Shown in pieces: positions 1 to 8,639 of a DNA stretch of 64,000 nt (the stretch's first letter is position 1; each line of letters begins with the position of its first letter). A program made the position numbers and the translations under genes. The stretch covers positions 1 through 64,000 of the forward strand of contig CAVRVJ010000003.1 of NCBI GenBank assembly GCA_963724645.1. The letters run 5' to 3'. The notes under the pieces were generated by a model, which saw only the letters and a list, made by a program, of their open reading frames with translations, had not been told where the DNA came from and did no database searches. Source of the DNA: CAVXSP01 sp963724645 (GTDB taxonomy: Bacteria; Acidobacteriota; Vicinamibacteria; Vicinamibacterales; SCN-69-37).

Positions 1-1053
1 CGGGTGGGAGTCAACTCACATCTGGCCCGGTCTGGCCGAACCACCGGGCACGGTCGCGTCTGGAGCACCGGCGTCGAGTGTCTTCGACGCGTGGCCTCCA
101 TCGTCGACGATCCGGGTGACCACACCTCGACCCCGCCCCCCGATGTTTGGCTGACAGATGGACATTCCGACGCAACGAGCCGTCCCTGAACCCATCGTTA
201 CTCTCGTTCACGAAGCCCGCTGGGTCGAGCCAGATTTGGCCGCCGATGTCGATCCGGCATTCTTATCGGCCATCGCGCCGACTACGGCACAAGCGGTGCG
301 GCAGGCGACACGCGTGCTCACACATTCCTTTGCGTCGGCTCGCAATATCGCCCAGCTTGGCGTCAGCGCCGATTGCATTGACGTGGTGCCACCCGGCGTC
401 GACTTGAACATCTTTCAACCTGGCCTCACCGGCGGCCGTGAGTTGGTGGCGGCGCGGACGAACGACGATCGACCGTACATTATTGCCGTCGCGTCGCTGT
501 TTCGAGGCAAGAACCTTCCGTTGCTTCAGCGCGCGAGTAGCTCGGCTCGCTTCCCGCGGCTTTCCGCATCGATTGGTGCTCGTCACGCAAAGGCCTGGAG
601 ATGGAATCGATTCGACTCAAGTGCTTGCCGAATTAAGGACGAGCGCGGAGCCTCGGCCGGAGGTTTTCGAGGACGTAACTGACAGGGAACTGGCCGCGCT
701 CATGGCTTCGTCCACGGCGTTCTGTCTGCCCAGCCGCTTTGAGGGCTTTGGTCTGCCGGCCTTGGAAGCCTGGCGTGCGGGGTGCCGGTCATCGTTTCCA
801 ACGGGGGCGCCCTGCCCGAGGTTGTTGCGGACGCGGGACTGATCGTGGTGCCCGAGCTGGACATGATTGAGCGGGCTCTGGTGACGGTCATAGAAGATAC
901 ACACTCGCCCGGACCCTGGCTCTAAAAGGCCGACAGAGAGCAGAAACATTTACATGGGAAAGGACCACAGAAGGGTGGATGCGCGCGCTGACCCGAGCGG
1001 CCGAGGCCGGCCATAGCCGCACACTCACCCGTGGCGTTGCTCAGCGGCCTTAG
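1..1053 (+). CDS. Group 1 (GT4-type) glycosyltransferase, 5' end outside window, frameshifted
   Basis: Retaining GT-B glycosyltransferase that would transfer a sugar from a nucleotide donor to a growing surface glycan in the cytoplasm. The gene enters from the left edge and must be stitched from several frames. The first ~165 bases read to 'DVWLTDGH'. The next frame (158 to ~535) carries 'VPPGVDLNIFQPG' and 'YIIAVASLF'. After another shift comes 'PSRFEGFGLPALEAW' (about 715-770), which holds the E-x7-E donor-binding motif. A further shift gives 'GVPVIVSNGGALPEV', and a last one near 890 leads to a tail ending 'WMRALTRAAEAGHSR' and TAG at 1051-1053. Family residues continue on both sides of each shift, so these look like sequence errors rather than decay. 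Donor and acceptor cannot be told. Confidence 0.75.
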
Positions 1054-1528
1054 ACAGCGCGATTTCCGTGGCGATCATCGGAGGGTAGTGATCGAGATCA
1101 AATGTCAGCCCGCCTAATACAGGCGGCCCCTCGCAGTCGCGACACGAAGGCGTTCCAGGTTTAGACCTATCCCTAGGAAAACGGCGTTTGCCAAGTGTCC
1201 ACGAGGTGGGGGTGGACCCAAGCCGGTCGTCCGACACCGGAGCTCTTCAGTTCCGCACTGTGACAATCAGTCATGGCCGGGAGCTCCCGTGGAGGGCGGC
1301 GTGGGCCGGGTCCGAGCCGGCGCGACCGTGGTCCGCACATCACCGGCCGAGGCCGGAATGGTTCGCGGGCGGCGCCGACGAGGTCTCGACGGGCGCGCGA
1401 CGCGAAAGTGACCCCCGGGGTAATGCCGGACGAAGACGTCGCGGGTCCGCGAGTGCGGTCCCACCTGATGTTCATGTTCAACTTCGGCGACGAAGTCGGC
1501 GGCGCGTGACGGGAAGGCGATAGATTAA
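1054..1528. other. Stretch with no recognised gene
   Basis: About 475 bases between the glycosyltransferase stop and the PIN fragment. Short open frames exist on both strands but none resembles a family I know. One plus-strand frame ending at 1509 finishes in a hydrophobic, strand-like 'RSHLMFMFNFGDEVGGA', which could be the tail of a broken gene, but nothing upstream supports it. Likely eroded sequence next to the decayed block A. Confidence 0.4.
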
Positions 1529-1750
1529 CTACGGCCACAGGCGAAACGGCCGGCCGTTCACTTGCCGCATCACGTCGAAGTGTCGCCGATCCAGGGTCAG
1601 GATGTCGCGTGCACCGTGGCGGGCGACGAGGACCACGAGCGACGCGTCGGCCAGCCCTAGTGAATGCTCTGGACAGTGCGAATGACCGGCTCGCGGTCTC
1701 GACATCGTCCGCATCGAACGCCTCGAGGCCGCGCGCGCCCGTACCGCCCA
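1529..1750 (-). pseudogene. C-terminal fragment of a PIN-domain (VapC-like) ribonuclease
   Basis: The minus strand reads 'GLADASLVVLVARHGA', then 'ILTLDRRHFDVM', then 'GRPFRLWP' and a stop at 1531-1529. This is the usual C-terminal third of a PIN-domain toxin, including the conserved D of 'LADASLV' and the 'TLDRRHF' motif. The preceding residues ('LEAFDADDVETA') fit the middle of the same fold, with one frame change near 1660. The N-terminal half with the first catalytic Asp is absent: upstream the sequence passes directly into the transaldolase fragment. No antitoxin gene is visible. I read this as a gene remnant joined to the transaldolase by a deletion or rearrangement at about 1750; it should be non-functional. 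Confidence 0.65.
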
Positions 1751-2367
1751 CCAGCGATAGCTTCTTCAGGATGTCGTTGGTGACCGTGATGATGTGGCAA
1801 CCGATCTCGTGGGCCTGAAAGACGTTGAGGAGTTCTCGGGGCTCGCCCAAATCAGCTCTGCCCGCGGCTCGACCGACAGGATCTCGAGAGCCGCCTTCAT
1901 GTGCGGGACAGGGTCGCGGCCGGTGTCGGCAATCCGGCCGGCAAACACGGACACGTTCGAGGGCGCGCCTCCCTTGAGCGCGTCCACGATCGCCCTCACC
2001 TGTTCGAGCGTCATGATTGCGGTCACGTTCAGCTTGACCCCGGCGTGTGACAACCGTCGCACCAGGTCTGCAGGCTCCCGACGCGTGTTGGTGACCGGGA
2101 TCTTGACGTAGCGTGCTCGCCCCCGTGGCCATTTCCCCCGCCCCCCCCTCCCTTCCCCGCATCGTCCCCGAAAACCTCAACTGTATATTTCTCTCTCGGG
2201 ACCCCCCCCCCGCCCCCCCCGCCCCGACGCCCGGACGCCCGCCCCCTTTTCATCAGCGTCGGGTTGGTGGTAAACCCTTTGATGTGCGGTTCACGGTACA
2301 TCGCCAGCATTCCGGAAAGTTCGGCGCCGTCGGCGTAGATCTTCGTCCGGAGATCGGTCAGTTTCAT
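1751..2367 (-). pseudogene. Transaldolase, copy A, C-terminally truncated and corrupted
   Basis: Starts with ATG at 2367 and reads 'MKLTDLRTKIYADGAEL' and 'EPHIKGFTTNPTLM', almost the same as copy B at 31758. The frame is lost in a C-rich run at about 2110-2240, then resumes with 'LVRRLSHAGVKLNVTAIMTL', 'SNVSVFAGRIADTGRDP' and 'HEIGCHIITVTNDILKKLS'. Transaldolase moves a dihydroxyacetone unit between sugar phosphates through a Schiff-base Lys; the Lys expected in the 'VKIPVT' strand lies at the edge of the corrupted run. The last ~20 residues seen in copy B ('DTVKMFYDDAAAAGF') are missing, because the sequence switches to a PIN-domain fragment at about 1750. It follows the HAD gene by 31 bases, the same order as in copy B. 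Confidence 0.8.
2110..2240. repeat. Low-complexity C-rich run inside the transaldolase gene
   Basis: The plus strand here is dominated by runs of 7-10 C broken by single G or T. Copy B of the same gene has ordinary coding sequence at this position ('EVFSDEFADMERQ'). A few bases still match the expected gene on both sides. This pattern is more like unreliable base calls or a bad consensus than a biological repeat. Confidence 0.6.
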
Positions 2368-2398
2368 GTTTGTCTCTGCTTCAAAAGTGTCGCACTCG

Positions 2399-2932
2399 TC
2401 ACGCCCGATCGCTGCGGGCAATCAACCAGTCGGCCGCCTCGGCCAGCGACCGAACACGCACAGTCGGCGCTGCTCTTGTGGGCTCCTCGTAGCCGTAATC
2501 GATGAGGATTGTCGCACCACACCCGGCCGCGTGTCCGGCTTCGATGTCACGCCACCTGTCGCCCACCATGACGCTGGCTGGCATGTCATGCGCCGGTTCC
2601 TGCAGCAGAAGTCCCGGCTTCGGTTTCCGACACACACAGCGGTCTGGGTCGTCGTGCGGGCACATCCGGATTTCATCGAGCGGAAGGAGGGCCCGCAGCC
2701 GCGCGTTGATGCGCTCGACCGCGGCCATCGACGTGCTGCCCCGGGCGATATCCGGCTGATTGGTCACGACGACGAGCGCATAGCCGGCAGCCTTGAGGCG
2801 CTGCAGTGCTTCAGGCACCCCCGCCAGGATCTCGAGCTCGTCCGCCGAACTCGGGGGATATGGCTTACCCTGCCGGACCAGCGCCCGATTGATCACTCCG
2901 TCACGGTCGAGGAAGACCGCTGGGCGCGTCAC
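2399..2932 (-). CDS. gmhB: D-glycero-D-manno-heptose-1,7-bisphosphate 7-phosphatase-like HAD hydrolase (GmhB type), copy A
   Basis: HAD-superfamily phosphatase of 177 residues, the normal GmhB length. In the GDP-heptose route it removes the 7-phosphate from the heptose bisphosphate. Visible motifs: 'FLDRDGVIN' (nucleophile and acid Asp, residues ~7-15), 'VVVTNQPDIARG' (motif II), the Cys/His zinc loop 'CPHDDPDRCVCRKPKPGLL' (motif III Lys region) and 'MVGDRWRDIEAG' (motif IV). I start it at GTG 2932, which overlaps the SIS stop by four bases exactly as in copy B; an upstream in-frame ATG at 2947 is possible. This is the only gene of copy A that looks whole, although its partners are broken. 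Confidence 0.85.
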   Translation of the reverse strand: MTRPAVFLDRDGVINRALVRQGKPYPPSSADELEILAGVPEALQRLKAAGYALVVVTNQPDIARGSTSMAAVERINARLRALLPLDEIRMCPHDDPDRCVCRKPKPGLLLQEPAHDMPASVMVGDRWRDIEAGHAAGCGATILIDYGYEEPTRAAPTVRVRSLAEAADWLIARSDRA

Positions 2933-3265
2933 CGCGTCGATTCCCACTTGGTCGCGTTCGCCTTCAACGCCGGATGCGACACGAGCAAGTGCCAGACGAC
3001 AGCCTGAAACGCCTCGCTATGAGGCGTGACGGTCTCCGGATTCACCGTCGGGACAATGGCGCATGCATCGGCAACCGTCGCCGTGTATCCCCCATCGCGA
3101 CCAACCACGCCGACGATCGCCGCGCCGACCTCTTTGGCAAGCTGCAGTGCGTGCACAAGGTTGGGACTGATGTTCTTTTCGAGGCTGCCGCCGCCAACCG
3201 AGAACACAAAGACGGCGTCTTCCTTCCGTAGCCGGCTTCCTTTCAGCCATGCCGAGAACACGGTG
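2929..3265 (-). pseudogene. Phosphoheptose isomerase (SIS domain), copy A, N-terminus deleted
   Basis: Only the C-terminal ~110 residues remain: 'AWLKGSRLRKEDAVFVFSVG', 'SLEKNISPNLVHALQLA', 'AAIVGVVGRDGGYTATV', 'VNPETVTPHSEAFQAVVWH'. These match copy B (30594-31196) closely. GmhA-type enzymes isomerise sedoheptulose 7-phosphate to D-glycero-D-manno-heptose 7-phosphate and need the N-terminal 'GGSAGN' phosphate loop, which is absent here. Immediately upstream, at about 3268, the sequence is kinase, so a deletion joins the two genes in different frames. The remnant keeps its stop overlapping the HAD start. Confidence 0.85.
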
Positions 3266-3985
3266 GCTCTGCATCAGGGCCCCGAAGCCGCCCATGTCGC
3301 CCTTCATCAGCGCATCGCGGGAGCGGAGTCCGAGTTCCTTCACGTCGTGAAGATTGGCGAGCATCTCCGCATCGTGTGTCTCGCTGCGCTTCTTCTGGTC
3401 GGCCAGGATGCTGCCCGCGCTCCTGGAGAAGCCGGTGAAGAACAGCAGCAGGTTGTCCTCGAGATTGAACAGCGCGTCCATGGGCATCCTGAGCGGTTCG
3501 GCCTGCACGCTGCCGTCGCCGCCGAAAGTGAAGCAGGTCACGCCACCGAACGCCGCGATGTACTGATCCTGCTTCCCAACCGGCTCGGCGAGGCGGTTGA
3601 TCTCGATGTCGCACGCCAGTTCGGCGAGTTCGTTGGGATGGAGCAGGCGGCGCCTATGCGCGTACAGCGCTTTCAGGAGCGCTGTCGTGAAACTGCCCGA
3701 CGAGCCGAGACCCGTTCCTGCCGGAATGTCGGCGAGCGTCGTGATCTCGATTTGCGGAGTCCTGAAGTCGAGTTCGAGCAGCGCCTCGCGAATGAGCCGG
3801 TGCTGCACGTCATCGATCCGCTCGACGTGCTCCAGGTGCGAATACTTCAGGAAAATGCCCGGCGTGAAGGGCCGCATCACGGTGACGTAGACGTACTTGT
3901 CAATCGCGGCTGCGACGAGGAACCCGCCGTGGTCCTTGTAGTAGGACGGGAGGTCGGTGCCGCCGCCACCGAGCGTGATCCGAAG

Positions 3986-5364
3986 GGGGCCGTGTCTGTC
4001 AACTGGTGGAAAAGCGTGAACGCGTCATCATGCTGATTGAGCTACGCCGCCTTCACCTGCGTGCATCTCTTGCCAGCCATCGATCTTCCGACAGCTTTAC
4101 TTGTCCGGATCGCAACAAGCCAAAGAGCAACAGCAACACCGCGTCCTGGCTCGGCAGGCTGCGCTTGCGTCTTGGTCCGACGTCGGAATTCCCCGTTGAT
4201 GCGCTCGAGGGCGTTGGTTGTGCGCAGAGCCTTCCACTGCGCCTTCGGAAAGCGCCAGGAACGTGAATAGATCGTCGCCGGCCTCGGCTCGAAGCACTCG
4301 ATCGACCGCCGGACACCGCAGCTTCCATTTGCGGACGAAGCGGGTCCGCGCTTGCTCCACCGACGGTCCGGCTCTCGGCGTAGATCATGCGGCGGTAATC
4401 TTCCGCCAACTCTTCGCGCAGCCGGACGGGCGTTTTGGCTTCGAGGTTCCGCAGCTTGTGGGTGGTGCAGCGTTGAATGGGCAGCGTCGGCCATTGCTCG
4501 CGCAGGGCCGCGGCCAGTCCGGCGCTGCCATCGATGATCGCCAACGGCGGCGTGCCGACGTGGCGCTCGACGAGGCGGCGAATGACATCGCGCCAGGCGG
4601 CCGTGCTTTCATCGCCGGCGAGCCGGACGTCGAGAATGACGCGCTCGCCATCGGCGCGCACGCCCAGCGTGACCAGCACTGGCACGCGCACCCGCCGCTT
4701 CCCGATCCGTACCTTGGGAAACCAGCCGTCCAGGATCAGATACTGAATCGCGTCGTTCGGCCAGATCGCGCGACCGCCACGTCTCGAAGTCCTCGGCCAG
4801 GCGACCCGCGAGCCGCGAGACGGCATCTTTCGACAGCGGGCCCCCGCGCAACAGCGGCGCCAATGCGCCTTTGATCCGACGCGTGTTGGTGCCGCTCAAG
4901 TACACGCCGAGCACGGCTTCATCGACGAGCTCCGTGCGGCGCTGGTACCGCTGGTACGGCCGTGGCTGTGCCATTCGGTCGGTCGTGCCATCCGGCCCCT
5001 GCAAGCGCGCCCGGGGCATCGCAATCGTCGTGGGTCCGAGGCTGGTCGTCAGCGTTCGTTCGCGCGTGCCATGCCGATAGCCCGCGGCGCGCGTCGATCC
5101 GCGCCGACGGCTTCGCCGCGAGCACTTCCTCGAGCTCGTCTTCAATGATCGTTTCGATCCACGTCCGCGCGCGCGCTCCGAATCACCATCTCAAGGCTCG
5201 TGGGGCTGGCGAGAATCTTCCGACTTTGTGTCCGTACGGGTTCTTGGTATCCTGCGTCATCGCGTCATCTCCGGCACCCGCCGCCAAGCGGGTGCGATTG
5301 GTGGCTTCCAATTGCCGGATGATGACGCGTTCTTTACTTTTCCACCAGACTCAAGACACTACCC
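3986..5364 (-). mobile_element. IS256-family insertion sequence, 1379 bp
   Basis: The ends are imperfect inverted repeats. The right end read inward begins 'GGGTAGTGTCTTGAGTCTGG' and the left end begins 'GGGGCCGTGTCTGTCAACTG'; both continue into 'TGGTGGAAAAG' and then 'AACGCGTCATCAT'. The 7 bases 'TCCGAAG' occur directly outside both ends (3979-3985 and 5365-5371), and G two bases further is also shared, fitting the 8-9 bp target duplication known for the family. Removing the element and one copy of the duplication restores the kinase reading frame seen in copy B. It carries a single minus-strand transposase gene. Length and structure are normal for IS256. Confidence 0.92.
4028..5260 (-). CDS. 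IS256-family transposase (mutator type), frameshifted
   Basis: DDE transposase of about 410 residues once several frame changes are bridged. It starts with 'MTQDTKNPYG' (ATG at 5260) and reads 'IETIIEDELEEVLAAKPSA', 'GYRHGTRERTLTTSLGP', 'LLRGGPLSKDAVSRLAGRL', then the first catalytic Asp in 'LDGWFPKVRIGKRRVRVPV', the second in 'LAIIDGSAGLAAALREQWP', the 'RCTTHKLRNLEAK' block and the Glu in 'ALRTTNALERINGEFRR'. It ends 'HAGEGGVAQSA' at 4028. All three catalytic acids are visible, so the element may have been active recently. The frame breaks, as in surrounding genes, are single-base and may be sequencing errors. Confidence 0.88.
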
Positions 5365-5417
5365 TCCGAAGAGGACTGCGGGTGATAATCATCGTTGCAC
5401 CGCCACTCGGTGAGGAT

Positions 5418-6407
5418 TCAGGCAGTCGCATAACCCGAACGTCTGTAGATGGTCCCGACGGCTTCCAGGGCCGCTTTTGCGTCCTGTAGCCCGGGGTCCG
5501 GTTCGCGGCCTTCGTGAATGTCCTTCACGAACTCGCGGAATTCGATCGCCCAGGACTGGTCGCCTCGCGGAAACTCCCAGCTGACCGTGTCCGGCGGACC
5601 CATCTCGGGCAGCATCTGGTACCAGGTGATGCGCTCCACGCCGTAGCTGCCGCCCAGCCCGTCGATGGCCAGCTTTCCTGTCCGCCCGTAGATCTCCAGT
5701 GAGAACAGGTTCTTCCACTCGCTGCAGCTGACGTGCAGAAACGCACACTGCCCGCCGGCCGTGCGGAGCGTCAGAAACGCGTTGTCATCGACCGGCATGT
5801 CCCAGAAGTAGGTCGCGGCAAACCCTTCCACCGTCGTGAACGGACCGAGGAACCAGCGGGCGAGGTCGATGAGATGAACCCCCTGATCAATCAACTCGCC
5901 GCCGCCGGAAAGCGCCGGGTTCGCGCGCCACTCGCGGTCGTAGCCGACGCGGCCGCCGTGCCCGTAACGTCCGCGCATGAACATGAGCGGCCCGAGCGCG
6001 CCGCTGTCGACGATCTCGCGCGCCTTCTGCAGCGCCGGATGATAACGATGGTTGAAACCAACGCGAACGCGCACTCCCTTCGCCGACGCGGTCGCAATCA
6101 GCGGTTCGAGTTCGGCCACATTACGGGCGGCCGGCTTCTCGACGAGCACGTGCTTCCCGGCGTTGAGTGCCTCCTGCGTCACGGCTGCCAGCGCGTCGTT
6201 CGTCGTCGCCACGACGACGACGTCCACGCCGGGATGTGCGACGGCATCCTGCCAGCGCGTCACGGCTTCGGCGCCGGCGGCTCTTGCGAGCGCCTCGGCG
6301 CGGTCATGCGCCAGGTCCGCGCACGCCACGACGCGCCCGCCAGGCAGCGCCGCCGCCCGCTTGCGGCCGATCAGTCCACATCCCACGATGGCGACGCCAA
6401 GATTCAT
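5418..6407 (-). CDS. Gfo/Idh/MocA-family NAD(P)-dependent sugar oxidoreductase
   Basis: 329 residues, intact. The N-terminal Rossmann fold shows 'VAIVGCGLIGRKRAAAL' (GxGxxG, residues ~5-20), 'VVVATTNDALAAV' and the family signature 'KHVLVEKPAARN' with the EKP Lys. The C-terminal sheet domain has 'VGFNHRYHPALQKA', 'GGGELIDQGVHLIDLARWF' with the usual catalytic His, and 'DDNAFLTLRTAGGQ'. Such enzymes oxidise or reduce ring hydroxyls of sugars or nucleotide sugars. It lies 54 bases after the SDR stop and 25 bases before the interrupted kinase, on the same strand as the epimerase and dehydrogenase-like genes. A role in remodelling a nucleotide sugar for the glycan is likely; the substrate is unknown. 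ATG 6407 is chosen because it precedes the Rossmann strand directly. Confidence 0.85.
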   Translation of the reverse strand: MNLGVAIVGCGLIGRKRAAALPGGRVVACADLAHDRAEALARAAGAEAVTRWQDAVAHPGVDVVVVATTNDALAAVTQEALNAGKHVLVEKPAARNVAELEPLIATASAKGVRVRVGFNHRYHPALQKAREIVDSGALGPLMFMRGRYGHGGRVGYDREWRANPALSGGGELIDQGVHLIDLARWFLGPFTTVEGFAATYFWDMPVDDNAFLTLRTAGGQCAFLHVSCSEWKNLFSLEIYGRTGKLAIDGLGGSYGVERITWYQMLPEMGPPDTVSWEFPRGDQSWAIEFREFVKDIHEGREPDPGLQDAKAALEAVGTIYRRSGYATA

Positions 6408-6460
6408 CCGCAGATTGTTCTCGGAACACTCAATTCTACGCTCGGCGCCCTGGAAAGGCG

Positions 6461-7348
6461 CTACTTGTCGCCCCATTCGTGGCCGCGATCTTCGGGAACG
6501 ATGCGCCGCAGGGTGTAGATATCGGATGGATCGAGCGCCGCGCGATGCTGCTGCAGCCGCTGCCACGGATCCCACGGCGCAGAGATCAGGCGACCGGTGA
6601 TGCCGTCACTGTCGGCAGAGCCCAGGAAGACCGCGAGAGCGGCACCGACCTCGAGCGGGGTCGTTCCGCCTTCGGCCATTGCGGCCATCCGCTTGTAGAA
6701 AGCTTCACCCACGGCCTCGACGCCAGCCGCGAGCAACTGCCCCATCATGCGCGTGTTGAGGGCACCTGGCGCGACGCAGTTGATGTCGATGCCGAAGTCC
6801 TTGACATCGATGGCCACGCTCTCTGCCAGCCGAACAATCGCTGCCTTCGACGCAGCGTAGGCCGTAATGCGGGGCAGGGGGTTGGTCGCTCCGCCGCCGG
6901 ACAGCTGGACGATCTTGCCGTAGCGCTGTCGCTTGAAGTGAGGCAGCACCGCCCGCATCGGGAGCACCGAGCCGTTGATGTTGATGTCCATCGCGCGTGT
7001 GAACTCGTCCCAGTCGATCTCCTCGATCGGTCCCATCGGGCCGTACACGCCGGCGTTGTTGACGAGCACCTGGAGCCCGCCGAGCCGCTCGAGCGTCGCT
7101 TCGATGAGTGCGATGACATCGGACTGCACCGATACGTCCGCGCGCATCGCGAACACCCGCTGGCCCGGCGCAGCCTGCGCCGCGACTTCGTCGCGCGCCT
7201 GGGCGAGGCGGGCTTCGTCTCTCGCGCACAGCATGACCGAGGCGCCGGCCTGCACGTACGCCCTGGCGATCGCGAGGCCCAGCCCCTGGTTGGCGCCGGT
7301 GATGAGCGCGCAGCGTCCGGAAAGTGAGTAGCCCGTCGTCATATTCAC
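6461..7348 (-). CDS. Short-chain dehydrogenase/reductase (SDR)
   Basis: About 295 residues, classical SDR with a long tail. Visible: cofactor loop 'ALITGANQGLGLAIA' (~13-27), 'MLCARDEARLAQAR', 'VLVNNAGVYGPMGP' (NNAG), catalytic Ser region 'IVQLSGGGATNPLP' and the Tyr-x3-Lys pair in 'ITAYAASKAAIVRLAE'. It would interconvert a hydroxyl and a keto group with NAD(P). The start GTG at 7348 overlaps the dehydrogenase stop (GTGA), a spacing used repeatedly in this region; ATG at 7342 is an alternative. The ~35 residues after the usual SDR end ('WQRLQQHRAALDPSDIYTLR') are common in SDRs of glycan loci. It is probably co-transcribed with the neighbours on both sides and acts on the same sugar. Confidence 0.85.
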   Translation of the reverse strand: MNMTTGYSLSGRCALITGANQGLGLAIARAYVQAGASVMLCARDEARLAQARDEVAAQAAPGQRVFAMRADVSVQSDVIALIEATLERLGGLQVLVNNAGVYGPMGPIEEIDWDEFTRAMDININGSVLPMRAVLPHFKRQRYGKIVQLSGGGATNPLPRITAYAASKAAIVRLAESVAIDVKDFGIDINCVAPGALNTRMMGQLLAAGVEAVGEAFYKRMAAMAEGGTTPLEVGAALAVFLGSADSDGITGRLISAPWDPWQRLQQHRAALDPSDIYTLRRIVPEDRGHEWGDK

Positions 7349-8639
7349 GAACCGGCGGCGCCCACCGACACCAGTCGAAATCGTGCGTCGCGGCCAATCG
7401 TGTTACCGAGGAATCTGTTCCCGTCGATCACGACCCGTCCGCTCATTGCGGTCGCCAGGATGTCCAGGTCAATGGACCTGTAGTCGGGCCATTCTGTCGC
7501 CACGACGAGGGCATCGGCGCCAGTTGCCGCGTCCTCGGGCGAGCCTGCGCGCGTGACGGCCCCGAGATCGTCGGGCAACGCTCTGGCCGCCGGGTCGTGA
7601 GCGCGCACGTGCACACCCTGCTGCACCAGCCATCGACACAGTTCAACGGCGGTGGACCGGCGAAGCGTGTCGGTCCCGGGCTTGTAGGTAAGCCCCCACA
7701 CCGCAACGGTCTTCCCCGCCAGTGGCGACACCACCGACTCGAGCCGACGACGCGCCCAGTTGCGGTGCTCGCGGTTGGAGACCTCGACGCCTTCCATGAG
7801 CGGCGTCGGGCGGCTTACCGCCCGACCCAGTTCGCGGAGGAAGACCACGTCTCTCGCCAGCGTGCCTCCGGCAAACGCTGTCCCGGGACCGAGATACGCA
7901 TACGGACCGATGCGCTTCTCGGTCTTGAGGCCACGCTCGACTTCCTTGGCGTCGGCGCCCGCCTGCTCGCAGAGCGCCGCAATCTCGTTGATGAAGGTGA
8001 CCGACGTGGCCAGAAAGGCGTTAATCGCGTGCTTGGTCATCTCAGCCGATTCGACCGACATCCATTCGAGATGGTCGGTGATCGGTTGAAAGAGGGCTGT
8101 CAACACTGCCTTCGCACCGTCATCCCGCACGCCAATGATGACCCGGTCGGGATGCGTGAAGACATCGATCGCTTTGCCGAGCCGCAGGTTCTCGGGAGAA
8201 CACGCGAACGAGACGCGACGGCCGCCGCCGTCTCGGCAAAGGCACGTTCGAGGCGTGCGACGCTGCCGACAGGCAGCTGGGACGAACTGAGGACTACCGC
8301 GCCGTCCTTCAGGTGAGGGAACGCCTCAGCAACCTGTCGCATGACGTAGTTGACGTCGGCGCGATCCTCGTCGTCGACAGGAGTGTCGAACGTGATCCAG
8401 ACGACCTCGGCGTCGCCGACGGCGCTCCTTGCGTCGCCGGTGAAACGAAGGTGGCCAGACATCAGCCCCGATGCCACCAGTGCGTCGAGGCCCGGCTCTG
8501 CGATCGGGGCGCGTCCGGCGTTCAGCGCGCCAATCGTGTCGGCATCAGGATCCCAGCCGGTGACCTGATGACCGGCTGCGGCGGCGCAGGCCGCCGTCAC
8601 CGACCCCAGGTGCCACAGTCCGAGCACGGCGACCTTCAT
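7345..8639 (-). CDS. UDP-glucose/GDP-mannose dehydrogenase-like protein lacking the catalytic Cys, one frameshift
   Basis: Nucleotide-sugar dehydrogenase fold of about 430 residues. N-terminal NAD domain: 'KVAVLGLWHLGSVTAACAA' and 'WITFDTPVDDEDRADV'. One frame change near 8215-8225 separates it from the rest, which resumes after 'SLACSPENLRLG'-like sequence into 'SVESAEMTKHAINAFLATSV' with the central Lys. The dimer/active-site loop reads 'GPGTAFAGGTLARDVVFL': in canonical UGD this is 'FGGSCFPKD', so the Cys that forms the thiohemiester is Thr here. The C-terminal UDP-binding domain is present ('VAVWGLTYKPGTDTLRRS'). Without the Cys the usual two-step oxidation to a uronic acid is unlikely; a single oxidation or a non-catalytic role are alternatives. 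The start ATG 8639 overlaps the epimerase stop. Confidence 0.85.

Larger units (their letters stand above)
1751..5392 (-). repeat. GDP-heptose cassette, copy A (inverted partner of 28909-32472)
   Basis: From the kinase start at 5392 down to the transaldolase end, this segment has the same gene order as copy B on the other strand, with proteins roughly 80-90% identical by eye. Relative to copy B it lacks about 1.2 kb (kinase C-terminus, the whole nucleotidyltransferase, SIS N-terminus; junction at about 3264-3272) and contains the IS element 3986-5364. The two copies bracket about 23.5 kb. The divergence argues for old paralogues or separate acquisition rather than a recent duplication. Confidence 0.8.
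3268..5392 (-). pseudogene. GHMP kinase (D-glycero-alpha-D-manno-heptose-7-phosphate kinase type), copy A, interrupted by IS256 element
   Basis: The start codon and first ~8 codons ('MIITRSPL') lie at 5392-5368, before the IS element. The gene resumes on the other side at ~3985 with 'LRITLGGGGTDLPSYY' and runs through 'IPAGTGLGSSGSFTTALL' (the GHMP motif 2 nucleotide loop), 'LACDIEINRLAEPVGKQDQ' and 'MLANLHDVKELGLRSRDAL'. It ends at about 3268, where a deletion removes the last third, including the 'GAGGGGF' motif kept in copy B. It begins 25 bases after the Gfo/Idh stop, so before the IS insertion it was probably transcribed with the oxidoreductase genes. Two independent lesions make it non-functional. 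Confidence 0.9.

Noticed and set aside
1173..2180. 335-codon minus-strand frame
   Set aside because: Only a piece around 1750-1860 carries transaldolase residues; the rest is a random high-GC frame passing through the PIN fragment in the wrong phase.
3026..4036. 336-codon plus-strand frame
   Set aside because: Antisense to the kinase copy A; shadow of a conserved gene.
7345..8639. Canonical UDP-glucose 6-dehydrogenase call
   Set aside because: The catalytic Cys position is Thr in an unbroken stretch of the frame, so the standard name would be misleading.
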